A program made the position numbers and the translations under genes. Below, piece after piece: positions 1 to 8,073 of a DNA stretch of 53,883 bases. Each line of letters begins with the position of its first letter. The stretch's first letter is position 1. The notes beneath the pieces were generated by a model, which worked only from the letters and a program-made list of their open reading frames with translations, was not told where the DNA came from and did not search any database. The DNA is from Bacteroidota bacterium (lineage in GTDB: Bacteria; Bacteroidota; Bacteroidia; Cytophagales; Cyclobacteriaceae): contig VGMW01000010.1 in the NCBI GenBank assembly GCA_016866235.1, positions 1-53,883 of the forward strand, in the 5' to 3' direction.

Positions 1-1
1 C

Positions 2-604
2 TATCATCTGGTGCACGATGCGCCACAATCAAACGCAGATGGTCCGGCGTTTCAACTACCCAATGCGGCCATGGTGAGCATAGGCGTTATTGCTTTTTGC
101 TGCATGACTGGTGAAGGCGCCATGGCGGACTGGACCACCAATTTCATGGAGAGCATTTCTAAATCACCTAAGGCGATGGCTCCACTTGGATTATCGGCCT
201 TTGCGCTGGCCATGACCCTTGGAAGGATTTTAGGAGACAGAGCAAGGGCACATTTTGGTGATAAAAAATTAATGGTTGGCTGTGGACTGATATCAGCTGC
301 AGGGTTGGCTATAGCCTTGTGGTGGATCGATCCTTATGTATCGATTGCGGGATTTTTTCTGGTGGGCATTGGTCTTAGTGTGATTGTACCGATTGCCTAC
401 AGCATTGCAGGGAACTCTACGGATGTTAGCCCGGGCGTTGGTTTAGCGATGGTCACTACTGTTGGTTACACTGGATTTCTTTTTGGTCCGCCGGTGATTG
501 GTTTTTTTGCTGACTTGTCGGACATCAGGATGGCGTTGTTGTTTGTTATGGCCTTGTTTGTGGTGATGACGGTTTTAAGTTACCGCTATAAGCGGCCGGG
601 GTGA
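2..604 (+). CDS. MFS transporter, C-terminal half (5' end outside window)
   Basis: The reading frame is open to the left edge (frame starting at base 2), so this is the 3' part of a longer gene. It ends at TGA 602-604. The visible ~200 residues form about six hydrophobic segments, as expected for the second half of a 12-helix major facilitator. A loop reading GRILGDRARAHFGDKK resembles the MFS motif A (GxxxDRxGR-like) found between helices in each half. The GTG at base 11 is not a credible start because the frame and the hydrophobic topology continue upstream. The substrate cannot be told; the small-residue-rich helices recall YbjJ/FucP-like carriers, but this is only an impression. Downstream is the palindromic repeat array and then a convergent gene. 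Confidence 0.85.
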   Translation, partial: YHLVHDAPQSNADGPAFQLPNAAMVSIGVIAFCCMTGEGAMADWTTNFMESISKSPKAMAPLGLSAFALAMTLGRILGDRARAHFGDKKLMVGCGLISAAGLAIALWWIDPYVSIAGFFLVGIGLSVIVPIAYSIAGNSTDVSPGVGLAMVTTVGYTGFLFGPPVIGFFADLSDIRMALLFVMALFVVMTVLSYRYKRPG

Positions 605-638
605 GTGACACCTGCAGGTTTATAAAAATTATATAATG

Positions 639-1012
639 GGTCCCTATGGGACCCCTACCATAGGTTTGCGCGTCTGCGTTAAAAACAATAGGTCCCGATG
701 GGACCTGCTTCCGGATTTGACCTCGTACGATAAAAATAAAAGGTCCCTATGGGACCTGCTTCCGGATTTGACCTCGTACGATAAAAATAAAAGGTCCCGA
801 TGGGACCTGCTTCGCGATCTGACCTCGTACGATAAAAACAAAAGGTCCCGATGGGACCTGCTTCCGGATCTGACCTCGTGCGATAAAAATAATGGGTCCC
901 GATGGGACCTGCTTCCGGATCTGACCTCGTGCGTTAAAAATAAAAGGTTCCTATGGGACTCAGAGCAGAGGTTTGCACGTCTGCGTTAAAAATAAAAGGT
1001 CCCGCTGGGACC
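639..1012. repeat. 51-bp tandem repeat array with GGTCCC-nnn-GGGACC palindromes
   Basis: Eight 15-bp palindromes start at 639, 691, 742, 793, 844, 895, 946 and 998. The steps are 52, 51, 51, 51, 51, 51 and 52 bp. Each has 6-bp arms and a 3-nt centre (TAT, GAT, TAT, GAT, GAT, GAT, TAT, GCT). The five inner linkers (36 bp, 'type A') are nearly identical and contain TTCCGGAT and CTCGTACG or CTCGTGCG. The two outer linkers (654-690 and 961-997, 37 bp, 'type B') resemble each other instead, sharing AGGTTTGC and CGTCTGCGTTAAAAA. The array fills the gap between two convergent genes, a typical place for REP-like extragenic palindromes. Short open frames across it (17-residue periodic peptides) follow from the 51-bp period and are not taken as genes. 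Confidence 0.9.
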
Positions 1013-1144
1013 ATCGATACGCATATTAAAATGCGAAATGGATCTGACACGTTCTCTAGCGGTTGGCAATCAAATGCTCATGATGGAAAAAACCATTCAT
1101 TTTTAATACGATTTATCGCACTCGTAATCCTGGTTCGTTACGAC

Positions 1145-1208
1145 GGTCCCAGCGGGACCAATTACTTATAGCTCGGATTAAAATGGGAGACAGGGTCCCG
1201 TAGGGACC
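1145..1208. repeat. two outlying copies of the GGTCCC/GGGACC palindrome
   Basis: Two further palindromes lie beyond the regular array, at 1145-1159 (centre AGC) and 1194-1208 (centre GTA). The second extends to 7-bp arms (GGGTCCC/GGGACCC, 1193-1209). The 34 bp between them do not match the array linkers. The stretch 1013-1144 has no gene; it holds a GGATCTGAC fragment (1040-1048) like the array linker and a TTTATCGCAC fragment (1112-1121) that matches the linker in inverted orientation, so it may be decayed array. Confidence 0.75.
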
Positions 1209-1240
1209 CATTGTTTTTTTCACTTATCTGGATGAGAGGT

Positions 1241-1906
1241 CTAGGCCTGAGACAAAACCTCGACATAGCGATCAATGTACTCCTTCAACCGCTTTCTTTT
1301 GTATTGCATAATAAACCGGGGGTGAGGCAACGCTATCATTTCCTCAAACCATTCATACCTTTCATTGATTCGCATTAAAAATTCCGCATTCTTCCCTTCC
1401 CCTATTGGAAAAAAAATCGAACGCCTGATGCCCATACCCAATTGAATGTCCATCCAACCTGGTATCATCGGATTGACCGCACGTAAAAGATTAGCATCAT
1501 CATAATAATTAAGGTTTTTTCCACTGCTGCTAAATCCAAAGGGTACCACCGATGAAACATAAAACCTCGAATAGAATTTTTTAGGTCCACCCATCCTCTC
1601 AATCACCTCGTAAAAAAAAGCTGACGATAACTCCGCCTTCTTCATTAAATGATTCTTTATACCACAAGCTTCCTCCAGCCGAATCGGATCGGTAAAGGGT
1701 ATCCCTGTCGTTCCCCCACCCAACCGACCAGGATTAATGCCTATCAACAATGTCCTCGGGTGGCTGTCACCATAAAATTTTTCATAGAATTTCTCCATCA
1801 AACCAAATACTGCCTTATCCTTCCAGGGCGTCAAAGCCTCAATACCTGAAGGAAGAGGCGGAACTTTAATCGTCCTATAAAATTCAAGTAGTTGTTCGGA
1901 CCACAT
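1241..1906 (-). CDS. SMUG2-like uracil-DNA glycosylase family protein (DUF4918)
   Basis: Predicted cytoplasmic base-excision repair enzyme of 221 residues. Residues 56-74 read GINPGRLGGGTTGIPFTDP, which matches the active-site block of the SMUG branch of the uracil-DNA glycosylase superfamily (GMNPGP...TGVPFG in SMUG1); Asn58 is in the place of the catalytic/water-positioning Asn. Length and the C-terminal part agree with the bacterial SMUG2/DUF4918 group known from Bacteroidota. The start is the ATG at 1904-1906. It is convergent with the MFS gene across the repeat array and divergent from the DsrE-like gene, 49 bp away. Assignment to the superfamily is firm; the preferred lesion (uracil or other deaminated bases) is inferred. 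Confidence 0.82.
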   Translation of the reverse strand: MWSEQLLEFYRTIKVPPLPSGIEALTPWKDKAVFGLMEKFYEKFYGDSHPRTLLIGINPGRLGGGTTGIPFTDPIRLEEACGIKNHLMKKAELSSAFFYEVIERMGGPKKFYSRFYVSSVVPFGFSSSGKNLNYYDDANLLRAVNPMIPGWMDIQLGMGIRRSIFFPIGEGKNAEFLMRINERYEWFEEMIALPHPRFIMQYKRKRLKEYIDRYVEVLSQA

Positions 1907-1955
1907 AGCGACTGAAAAATAACCGCAAAGCAGTAGATTTGGTAAAATACTTTAT

Positions 1956-2363
1956 ATGAAACTTTACCTTCTGACGATTCTTTTGGTTTTCGGTACACTA
2001 GAAATTTTTGCGCAAAAAAGCCATAGGGTGGTTATCCAGTTTTCCGATAGCGACTCCCTTTCCCAAGCCTCCGTCGTCGGACAAGTTAAAAACATCAAAA
2101 CAGATTTACCCGACGCCACCATAGAGGTTGTCTGCCATGGTCCGGGCCTCGATTTACTAATCAAAAAGAATAGCAAAGTACCTGCATTGGTTCAGGAATG
2201 GAACTCAAAGGGTGTGGTATTTGCCGCCTGCAACAACACCATGCGCAGAAGAGGCGTCAAAAAGGAAGATCTGTCAGCTCAAGCAACGGTGGTGCCGTCG
2301 GCAATGGTTGAGTTGATCCTAAAGCAAGAGGAAGGGTGGTCCTACGTCAAAGGCGGACATTAA
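1956..2363 (+). CDS. exported DsrE/DsrF-like family protein
   Basis: A 135-residue protein with a Sec signal peptide (hydrophobic stretch over residues 3-18, likely cleavage near FA-Q20). The mature part has the DsrE-like alpha/beta pattern: VVIQFSDSD strand, ATIEVVCHGPGLDLL, and VVFAACNNTM. Cys60 and Cys92 lie where members of this family carry conserved cysteines used in sulfur transfer, but no substrate can be inferred. It is a stand-alone gene and not part of a dsr or tus cluster, and the export signal places it in the periplasm, unlike cytoplasmic DsrE. Its stop overlaps that of the convergent DUF4249 gene (bases 2360-2363, TTAA). A TAGATTTG box sits 14 bp before the ATG. Confidence 0.75.
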   Translation: MKLYLLTILLVFGTLEIFAQKSHRVVIQFSDSDSLSQASVVGQVKNIKTDLPDATIEVVCHGPGLDLLIKKNSKVPALVQEWNSKGVVFAACNNTMRRRGVKKEDLSAQATVVPSAMVELILKQEEGWSYVKGGH

Positions 2364-3304
2364 TTATTCTTCTTAAACCGTCTGCCCAACCGGCTGATTG
2401 CCGAAACATTAAAGAATCCGACTACAGGCTTCCCACCGGATTTCACCGAAACAAGGTTTGTCCCGACGTTAGAAACCGGCGCAGCAAATAGCTCCTGAAA
2501 TCCACCTGGACGATCCGTCTGGACAGTTACTTCCGTTAAAAAGTTAAAGGCCTGCAATGAAATGCTGTGGATCTCAACATAGACTGAATCGCCAGGATTG
2601 TACGGAGAAACAAAATTTCCATCCTCATCCGTTACAAAAGGAGTAATCGCTCTTCTGATCGGCGTAATGAACGTAACGCCATCCAGGTTACTTCCGTCTG
2701 AAAATCCAGCATCAAAGGCAAGATTGATCTCCGAAGGTCGCAGCAGAAGAGTATCATTCTTCCATGCTTTGATCCAATAAGTATCCGCCTTTCCTTTTGG
2801 GTCAATGGCAAAAAACTCTGCAACATAACTCTCCGGGATAATGCCGCTGGGTGGCTGATGGATAAAAGAGATGCTGTCGATCGCTGGCACCCTACCAATC
2901 CGGGATTCGGCTTTGTATTCTTCACCACCGGATTTTAATTCAAGCCTGAATACATCACCAACCTTACCCAGACTTTCTTTTGGCGCAGAAGGCGTCCAGG
3001 TGTATTCGCCCGCCATACCCGATTCCTTAAAACTGTAAGACGCTCCCGAGGTAACGTTTTTAACCGTAACAGTTGCGCCGGCAACACCCTGCAACGGAGC
3101 ACTATCAAAATAGCTTTGCGTCCTTGTAAGCCTGATGGTTTGCTCAACAGCATCGTTGTTAAGCCATGCATCCACGGCAAGTACCGGCTCCGCAGGGGCA
3201 AGCTTGGGGTCGATGATGGTTTCGCATCCCATGCATATGTAAATCAACCCACCGAAAACAGCAGAATAAAAAATAGATCTGGTAACGTAATGGAAATTTT
3301 TCAT
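2360..3304 (-). CDS. DUF4249 domain-containing lipoprotein
   Basis: A 314-residue lipoprotein. The signal peptide ends at a lipobox (ICMGC, Cys27), so it should be anchored in the outer membrane. The body starts with DPKLAPAEPVLAVDAWLNND, followed by beta-rich sequence such as QTIRLTRTQSYFDS and GVAGATVTVKN, which is typical of DUF4249. This family is found almost only in Bacteroidota and is regularly encoded beside a TonB-dependent receptor. Here it lies 5 bp downstream of one, in the same operon. By analogy with SusD-like partners it may help the receptor bind or hand over a ligand, but no substrate is known from the sequence. The ATG at 3302-3304 gives a good signal peptide. Confidence 0.85.
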   Translation of the reverse strand: MKNFHYVTRSIFYSAVFGGLIYICMGCETIIDPKLAPAEPVLAVDAWLNNDAVEQTIRLTRTQSYFDSAPLQGVAGATVTVKNVTSGASYSFKESGMAGEYTWTPSAPKESLGKVGDVFRLELKSGGEEYKAESRIGRVPAIDSISFIHQPPSGIIPESYVAEFFAIDPKGKADTYWIKAWKNDTLLLRPSEINLAFDAGFSDGSNLDGVTFITPIRRAITPFVTDEDGNFVSPYNPGDSVYVEIHSISLQAFNFLTEVTVQTDRPGGFQELFAAPVSNVGTNLVSVKSGGKPVVGFFNVSAISRLGRRFKKNN

Positions 3305-3309
3305 TGTTA

Positions 3310-5685
3310 TCAGAATTTGAAGTTGTATGAAATAGAAGGAATAACAGTTCCAACAATCGCCAATTGCGTCGCCTGTGCATCGGGAACCAATCCAAAAGGT
3401 GTGCGTTCGTCCTTCTGTGAGAAATAAATGGAGAACGGATTTTTACGACCGTATAGGTTGTAAACACCAAACACCCAATAATCTGTATTTTTTCTCTCCT
3501 TACCTCTTCTTAATTTCTTTCCATCCAATCTGAAACTTAGATCAAGTCGATGGTAGGCGGGCAATCTGACGTTGTTGCGTGCATCGTTATAACTATAAGG
3601 AATAAGAATGTTCTGCATCACAAAGCGTGACGTAGGAAAGGTGACTGGGGTGCCCGAACTATAAATGAAATTCGCAGATACCGACCATCTCCTTGGTAAA
3701 TCGTAAAATCCTGAAACCTTAAAATTGTGACGCTGATCAAATCGTGTTGGATACCATTCACCTTGGTTTATGCCTTCCGTCTGCAACTCGGTTTTTCCTA
3801 ACGTGTAACTCGCCCAACCATTGAATTTACCGGTCTTCTTCTGGAGATAAAGTTCCAATCCATAGGCCCTACCCCTGCCAGACAGTAAGTCGCCTTCGAG
3901 ATATTCATTGATCAATAAATCGGCACCATCAATGTAATCGACCTGATTGCTGGTGCGCCGATAATACGTCTCCACCGAAACTTCCCAACTGCGCGAAGCA
4001 TTTAAATCAGCAAACCAACCTACTGTGTACTGATCAGCCAGTTCCGGTTTAATGTTATTCGTGCTCGGCGTCCAGACGTCCAACGGATTGGATGCCGTGG
4101 TGTTGGAAATCAGATGAAGGTACTGGACCATCCGGTTGTAACTGGCCTTAATGGAATTGGTGGGTGATAGTTGAAACTTGACGGCCGCCCTAGGTTGAAG
4201 GTTGGTGTACGCTTGAATCGTTTCTCCTTCACCGTATTGAGTAATGCTCTGAACTCTTTTTCTTACACCAGGAATGGTGTCACGGAAAATAAACGATTCA
4301 CCAAGCCCATAATAACGGAATCTTGATAAACGCAATCCATAATCCAGCGTAAGCTTATCGGTGACTTTTTGAGTATTACCTGCAAAAAGAGAGCCCTCCT
4401 GGTTGTACTTGCGCGGAATGCTGATGTCAACCGCTGCACCATTGGTAATCCCAACAGCATTGGCAGGCTCAAATGAGTAATTGATGAATTCACCTCCAAA
4501 ATGAATTTCATTGGACTGATTGATGAACCAAGTAAACTCTGGTTTGAAGATTAGATTGGTAATGTTTGAATTCCACTTGAACAGATTGAGGTTATCATTA
4601 CCAAACTGAAGCTTGTAATCGTAGCGTGAAAAAATTCCTGTAAAGTTGGCGAACAACTTATCGTTGAAAAGGTGGTTCCACCGCAATGAAGAGGTTGAAT
4701 TGCCCCAACTAAACCCCTGATCCTTATCGAACAAAAACCGATCTCTTCCAAAATAACCTGAAACAAATACACGGTTCCTTGCATCGATGTTGTAGTTGGC
4801 TTTTGCTGTGAGGTCATAGAAATTCAGCGCTGCCCCGTCGTCGAAGATATCCGTGAAAGGCTTGGCCAACACATCCAGGTATGAGCGACGCGCAGCAACA
4901 ATAAAAGATGCCTTGTCTTTTACAATCGGCGACTCAATGGCCAATCGACTGAAAACAGTGCCCACACCACCCGTGGCCTCAAATTTTTTACTGTTACCCT
5001 CCTTCATCCTCACATCCAAAATCGAAGCCAACCTGCCGCCATACCGCGATGGCACAGCACCCTTATAAAGTTTGGTGTCCTTTACGGCATCTGGATTGAA
5101 AACGGAGAAGAAACCAAATAAGTGCGAAGTATTGTAAACCGGTGCTTCGTCCAACAAAACAAGATTCTGTCCAACGCTTCCACCTCTGACATTGAAACCA
5201 GACGCACCTTCGCCTACGGTACTCACGCCGGGGAGCAACAATAAACTTTTAAGAATATCAGCTTCGCCCAAAAAGGCAGGGAGTTTGGTAACGGTAGTGA
5301 TTTCAAGCTTATTGGTGCTCATCTCAATGTTTTGGGCATTGGCCTGCTCCAACTCACCCGTAACCACCACTTCTTCCAACTGTTCCGCATCAGAAGCCAG
5401 CTCGAAATCCTTTCTGAGGTTTTGTTTCAAGTCGATGGTCTCTTTTTTACCCTCAAAGCCAACGTAGGAAACGGAGACTTCATAGGAACCCTCGGTTAAC
5501 GTAATCGAATAAAAGCCATACTCGTTGGTTACCACCCCGGTATTCAGTTGAGCGATAAAAACTGTTGCACCAATCAATGTCTCCCCACTTGATCCGTCTT
5601 TGACGTACCCATTAAGGGTATACTTATTCTGAGCCAACGAGGTCAGCGACCCAACCAGTAAAAAAATAAACAACGTGATTCTCAT
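3310..5685 (-). CDS. TonB-dependent receptor with carboxypeptidase-like N-terminal domain
   Basis: A 791-residue outer-membrane receptor. Order of parts: signal peptide (1-19, ...SLTSLAQ), a CarboxypepD_reg-like beta-sandwich (about 22-105, LNGYVKDGSSGETLIGATVF), a plug domain (about 125-235, with FNVRGGSVGQNLVLLDEAPV), and a 22-strand-type barrel ending in a C-terminal aromatic (SYNFKF). It takes up an unknown ligand using TonB/ExbBD energy. The immediately following DUF4249 lipoprotein gene forms the usual pair. There is no sigma/anti-sigma pair or glycoside hydrolase nearby, so a polysaccharide utilisation locus is not supported. The frame is intact. Confidence 0.92.
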   Translation of the reverse strand: MRITLFIFLLVGSLTSLAQNKYTLNGYVKDGSSGETLIGATVFIAQLNTGVVTNEYGFYSITLTEGSYEVSVSYVGFEGKKETIDLKQNLRKDFELASDAEQLEEVVVTGELEQANAQNIEMSTNKLEITTVTKLPAFLGEADILKSLLLLPGVSTVGEGASGFNVRGGSVGQNLVLLDEAPVYNTSHLFGFFSVFNPDAVKDTKLYKGAVPSRYGGRLASILDVRMKEGNSKKFEATGGVGTVFSRLAIESPIVKDKASFIVAARRSYLDVLAKPFTDIFDDGAALNFYDLTAKANYNIDARNRVFVSGYFGRDRFLFDKDQGFSWGNSTSSLRWNHLFNDKLFANFTGIFSRYDYKLQFGNDNLNLFKWNSNITNLIFKPEFTWFINQSNEIHFGGEFINYSFEPANAVGITNGAAVDISIPRKYNQEGSLFAGNTQKVTDKLTLDYGLRLSRFRYYGLGESFIFRDTIPGVRKRVQSITQYGEGETIQAYTNLQPRAAVKFQLSPTNSIKASYNRMVQYLHLISNTTASNPLDVWTPSTNNIKPELADQYTVGWFADLNASRSWEVSVETYYRRTSNQVDYIDGADLLINEYLEGDLLSGRGRAYGLELYLQKKTGKFNGWASYTLGKTELQTEGINQGEWYPTRFDQRHNFKVSGFYDLPRRWSVSANFIYSSGTPVTFPTSRFVMQNILIPYSYNDARNNVRLPAYHRLDLSFRLDGKKLRRGKERKNTDYWVFGVYNLYGRKNPFSIYFSQKDERTPFGLVPDAQATQLAIVGTVIPSISYNFKF

Positions 5686-5727
5686 AATTAAAACGGGGAC
5701 TTTAACGGGTGGACTGCAGATTGGTTA

Positions 5728-7464
5728 TTAGATTTTCGCCTGGTAGGTGTACAATTCGTAGTACCTGCCCTTCTTTTCTATCAGTTGATCATGCGTTCCG
5801 CGTTCAGCAATCTTACCTTCTTCAATGACCAGAATTTGATCGGCCTGACGGATTGTGCTGAGGCGGTGTGCGATGACAAAGGTTGTTCTTCCTTTCAGCA
5901 ATGACTTTAAGCTTTCCTGGATTAGGGATTCGCTTTCCGTATCAAGACTTGAGGTAGCTTCGTCTAAAACAAGAATTCGCGGGTCGGCGAGAATGGCTCG
6001 CGCGATGGTCAGTCGCTGTCGCTGCCCACCAGACAATTTAATGCCGCGCTCTCCGATTACGGTATCAATTCCTTTTTCAAATCGACTTGTAAATTCATTT
6101 ACGTATGCAGCCTCCAATGCTTTGTGGAGCTGTTCCTCTGATGCCTCCGGGCGGGCAAACATGACGTTTTCTCGGATGGTGCCATCAAACAAAAAGTCAT
6201 CCTGTAAAACCACACCCAGCTGACTTCTGTAGGATTCGAGGGCAACAGTATTCAGATCATGTCCATCGATGGTAATCGTACCACTGCCAGGAACCAGAAA
6301 GGATGCAGCTAAACCTGCAATGGTGGATTTCCCAGAGCCAGAGGAACCTACCAATGCAGTAATGGAACCTGCAGGTGCATCAAATGAAACTTTTTGTAAA
6401 ACCTCCTTACCTTCTTCGTAGGCAAATGACACTTCATGGAAGCGAATATCACCTTTAACACTTTGAAGTTTGATTGACCGCTTCTCCGGATCATCTTCTG
6501 TTTCCAGATTCATAATCTCCTCGGTCCTATCCAATCCGGCGAAGGCTTCGGTAAGCTGCGTTCCGATGTTACTCATTTGTACAATCGGTGCAATCAGAAA
6601 TCCAAGGAACAGAATGAATTGGATAAGCTGACCAATGGTGAGCTCCTCCTGCACAATCATATATCCTCCAATTCCAAGAATTCCAACGGAAGCTACACCC
6701 AATAAAAAGCTGCCTGCGCTGGCTACAAAACTGGTGGTGGTAAGACTGCTTTTTACATTGAGAAATATTTTTTCAACCCCTTTTTCAAAAATCAGTGATT
6801 CTTGTTTCTCCGCATTGAAACCTTTGATTACTCTTACGCCATTTAGCGTTTGGGTAAGACGGCCAGTTACTTCAGCATTAATGGCACCTCTTTCCCTGAA
6901 AATGGGTCTGATTTTAGCAAATGCCTTTAAGGCAATCAGACCGAATATTGCCACCGGAATCAGCACAAAGGCAGTCATCTTCCAGCTGATGTTGATGAGA
7001 AGGATAAGGCAGATCACTGCCGTGAGCACACCACCGACCAATTGTACCAATCCAGTGCCAACCAGATTCCTTACACCTTCCACATCGTTCATGATTCGTG
7101 AAACCAAAGCACCGGATTGCTGGTTATCAAAAAATCGGATGGGTAATTTGAGGATCTTCTTTTGAACATTCGCCCTCAAAACAGAAATCAGATGCTGGGC
7201 TTCAACACTCAGCAATTGCGTGAGTGAATAGGATGTTACCGCGTTGACGGCCAGAGAGCAAACAATGGCAACCAGCATCCACTGCAAGGATTCCAGGTTC
7301 CCCTGTCCAATAACATCATCCAAAATATATTTGGTGGAGGCCGGAAGAACCAGACCGGACAAACTTCGGATAATGATCAGTACCAGTCCGAGGAAAACAA
7401 GCCTTCGACGAGGCCAAATGATGGTCTTAAAGACCTGGGTGAATGTTACTTTACGTTTAGTCAT
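5728..7464 (-). CDS. ABC exporter, fused permease and ATPase (MsbA/MDR-like)
   Basis: A 578-residue half-transporter that should work as a homodimer in the inner membrane. The N-terminal ~315 residues form six transmembrane helices (ABC transporter type 1 domain). The C-terminal ATPase shows Walker A (GSSGSGKST), the signature LSGGQRQR, Walker B ILVLDEATSSLD, and the switch histidine in VIAHRLST. Length and architecture match MsbA-like lipid or multidrug exporters; the substrate cannot be assigned. It stands 42 bp downstream of... upstream in coordinate terms of the TonB receptor start, on the same strand, so co-transcription with the receptor operon is possible but unproven. The ATG at 7462-7464 is a good start. 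Confidence 0.9.
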   Translation of the reverse strand: MTKRKVTFTQVFKTIIWPRRRLVFLGLVLIIIRSLSGLVLPASTKYILDDVIGQGNLESLQWMLVAIVCSLAVNAVTSYSLTQLLSVEAQHLISVLRANVQKKILKLPIRFFDNQQSGALVSRIMNDVEGVRNLVGTGLVQLVGGVLTAVICLILLINISWKMTAFVLIPVAIFGLIALKAFAKIRPIFRERGAINAEVTGRLTQTLNGVRVIKGFNAEKQESLIFEKGVEKIFLNVKSSLTTTSFVASAGSFLLGVASVGILGIGGYMIVQEELTIGQLIQFILFLGFLIAPIVQMSNIGTQLTEAFAGLDRTEEIMNLETEDDPEKRSIKLQSVKGDIRFHEVSFAYEEGKEVLQKVSFDAPAGSITALVGSSGSGKSTIAGLAASFLVPGSGTITIDGHDLNTVALESYRSQLGVVLQDDFLFDGTIRENVMFARPEASEEQLHKALEAAYVNEFTSRFEKGIDTVIGERGIKLSGGQRQRLTIARAILADPRILVLDEATSSLDTESESLIQESLKSLLKGRTTFVIAHRLSTIRQADQILVIEEGKIAERGTHDQLIEKKGRYYELYTYQAKI

Positions 7465-7566
7465 GTTAAAAAGCGTCGCAAATTGTTAAAAACCGCGGTC
7501 CTTTAACGTGGAATCTTCCTGAAAGGCCATAAAAACGAGCCGAACTATCGTGTTATTTTTAAGCTT

Positions 7567-8073
7567 ATGAAGGTTGGACTCATTTCCGATACACATGGCT
7601 ATTGCGACGACGCCTTCAGACAATATTTTGAAGCTTGTGATGAGATCTGGCATGCCGGAGATCTTGGCCCGGGGGTAGCAGAACATCTTTCAGCCATCAG
7701 CCCACTAAGGGCAGTTTTTGGAAATATCGACGAAAAGGAAATCAGAGCGGTGTATCCTGAGTATCTGGTCTTTAACTGTGATGAAGTCAAGGTGCTGATC
7801 ATCCACATCGCAGGTAACCCGCCGGCTTTTAACGCCGTGACCAAAAAACTTTTAAACATCCACCGGCCTGACCTTTTGGTTTATGGCCACTCCCACATTT
7901 TACGAGTCGGGAAAGATCAGAATACGGGGTTGTTATACATCAATCCGGGGGCAGCGGGACAACATGGATTTCACCGCAAAAGAACCCTGATGCGTATCGA
8001 TTGTATAAAAGGAAAAATTCTAAATGCTGAGGTGGTTGAACTTGGCAACCGGGGATCCATTAAACCATCCTAA
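7567..8073 (+). CDS. YfcE/MJ0936-type metallophosphoesterase
   Basis: A 168-residue cytoplasmic phosphodiesterase of the calcineurin-like superfamily. All metal motifs of the YfcE/MJ0936 group are present in order: SDTHG (Asp8, His10), HAGDLG (Asp32), FGNID, IIHIAGNPP with His, and VYGHSH. The length (168) fits this compact family. Natural substrates of these enzymes are poorly defined (bis-pNPP in vitro; some hydrolyse cyclic or oligonucleotide phosphodiesters). It is transcribed divergently from the ABC exporter and converges on the kinase gene with a 4-bp overlap of stops (8070-8073). A box TATTTTTA, one mismatch from TAnnTTTG, lies at 7554-7561, just before the ATG. Confidence 0.88.
   Translation: MKVGLISDTHGYCDDAFRQYFEACDEIWHAGDLGPGVAEHLSAISPLRAVFGNIDEKEIRAVYPEYLVFNCDEVKVLIIHIAGNPPAFNAVTKKLLNIHRPDLLVYGHSHILRVGKDQNTGLLYINPGAAGQHGFHRKRTLMRIDCIKGKILNAEVVELGNRGSIKPS

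Noticed and set aside
639-1012. Possible CRISPR array
   Set aside because: The segments between the palindromes are nearly identical copies, not unique spacers, the 15-bp 'repeat' is too short, and there are no cas genes.
636-1171. Open frames across the repeat array (117 and 72 codons plus, 65 codons minus) with a 17-residue repeating peptide
   Set aside because: The periodic peptide follows directly from a 51-bp (17-codon) repeat without stops; frames are open on both strands, the linkers rather than protein features are conserved, and spacing shifts by 1 bp at both ends.
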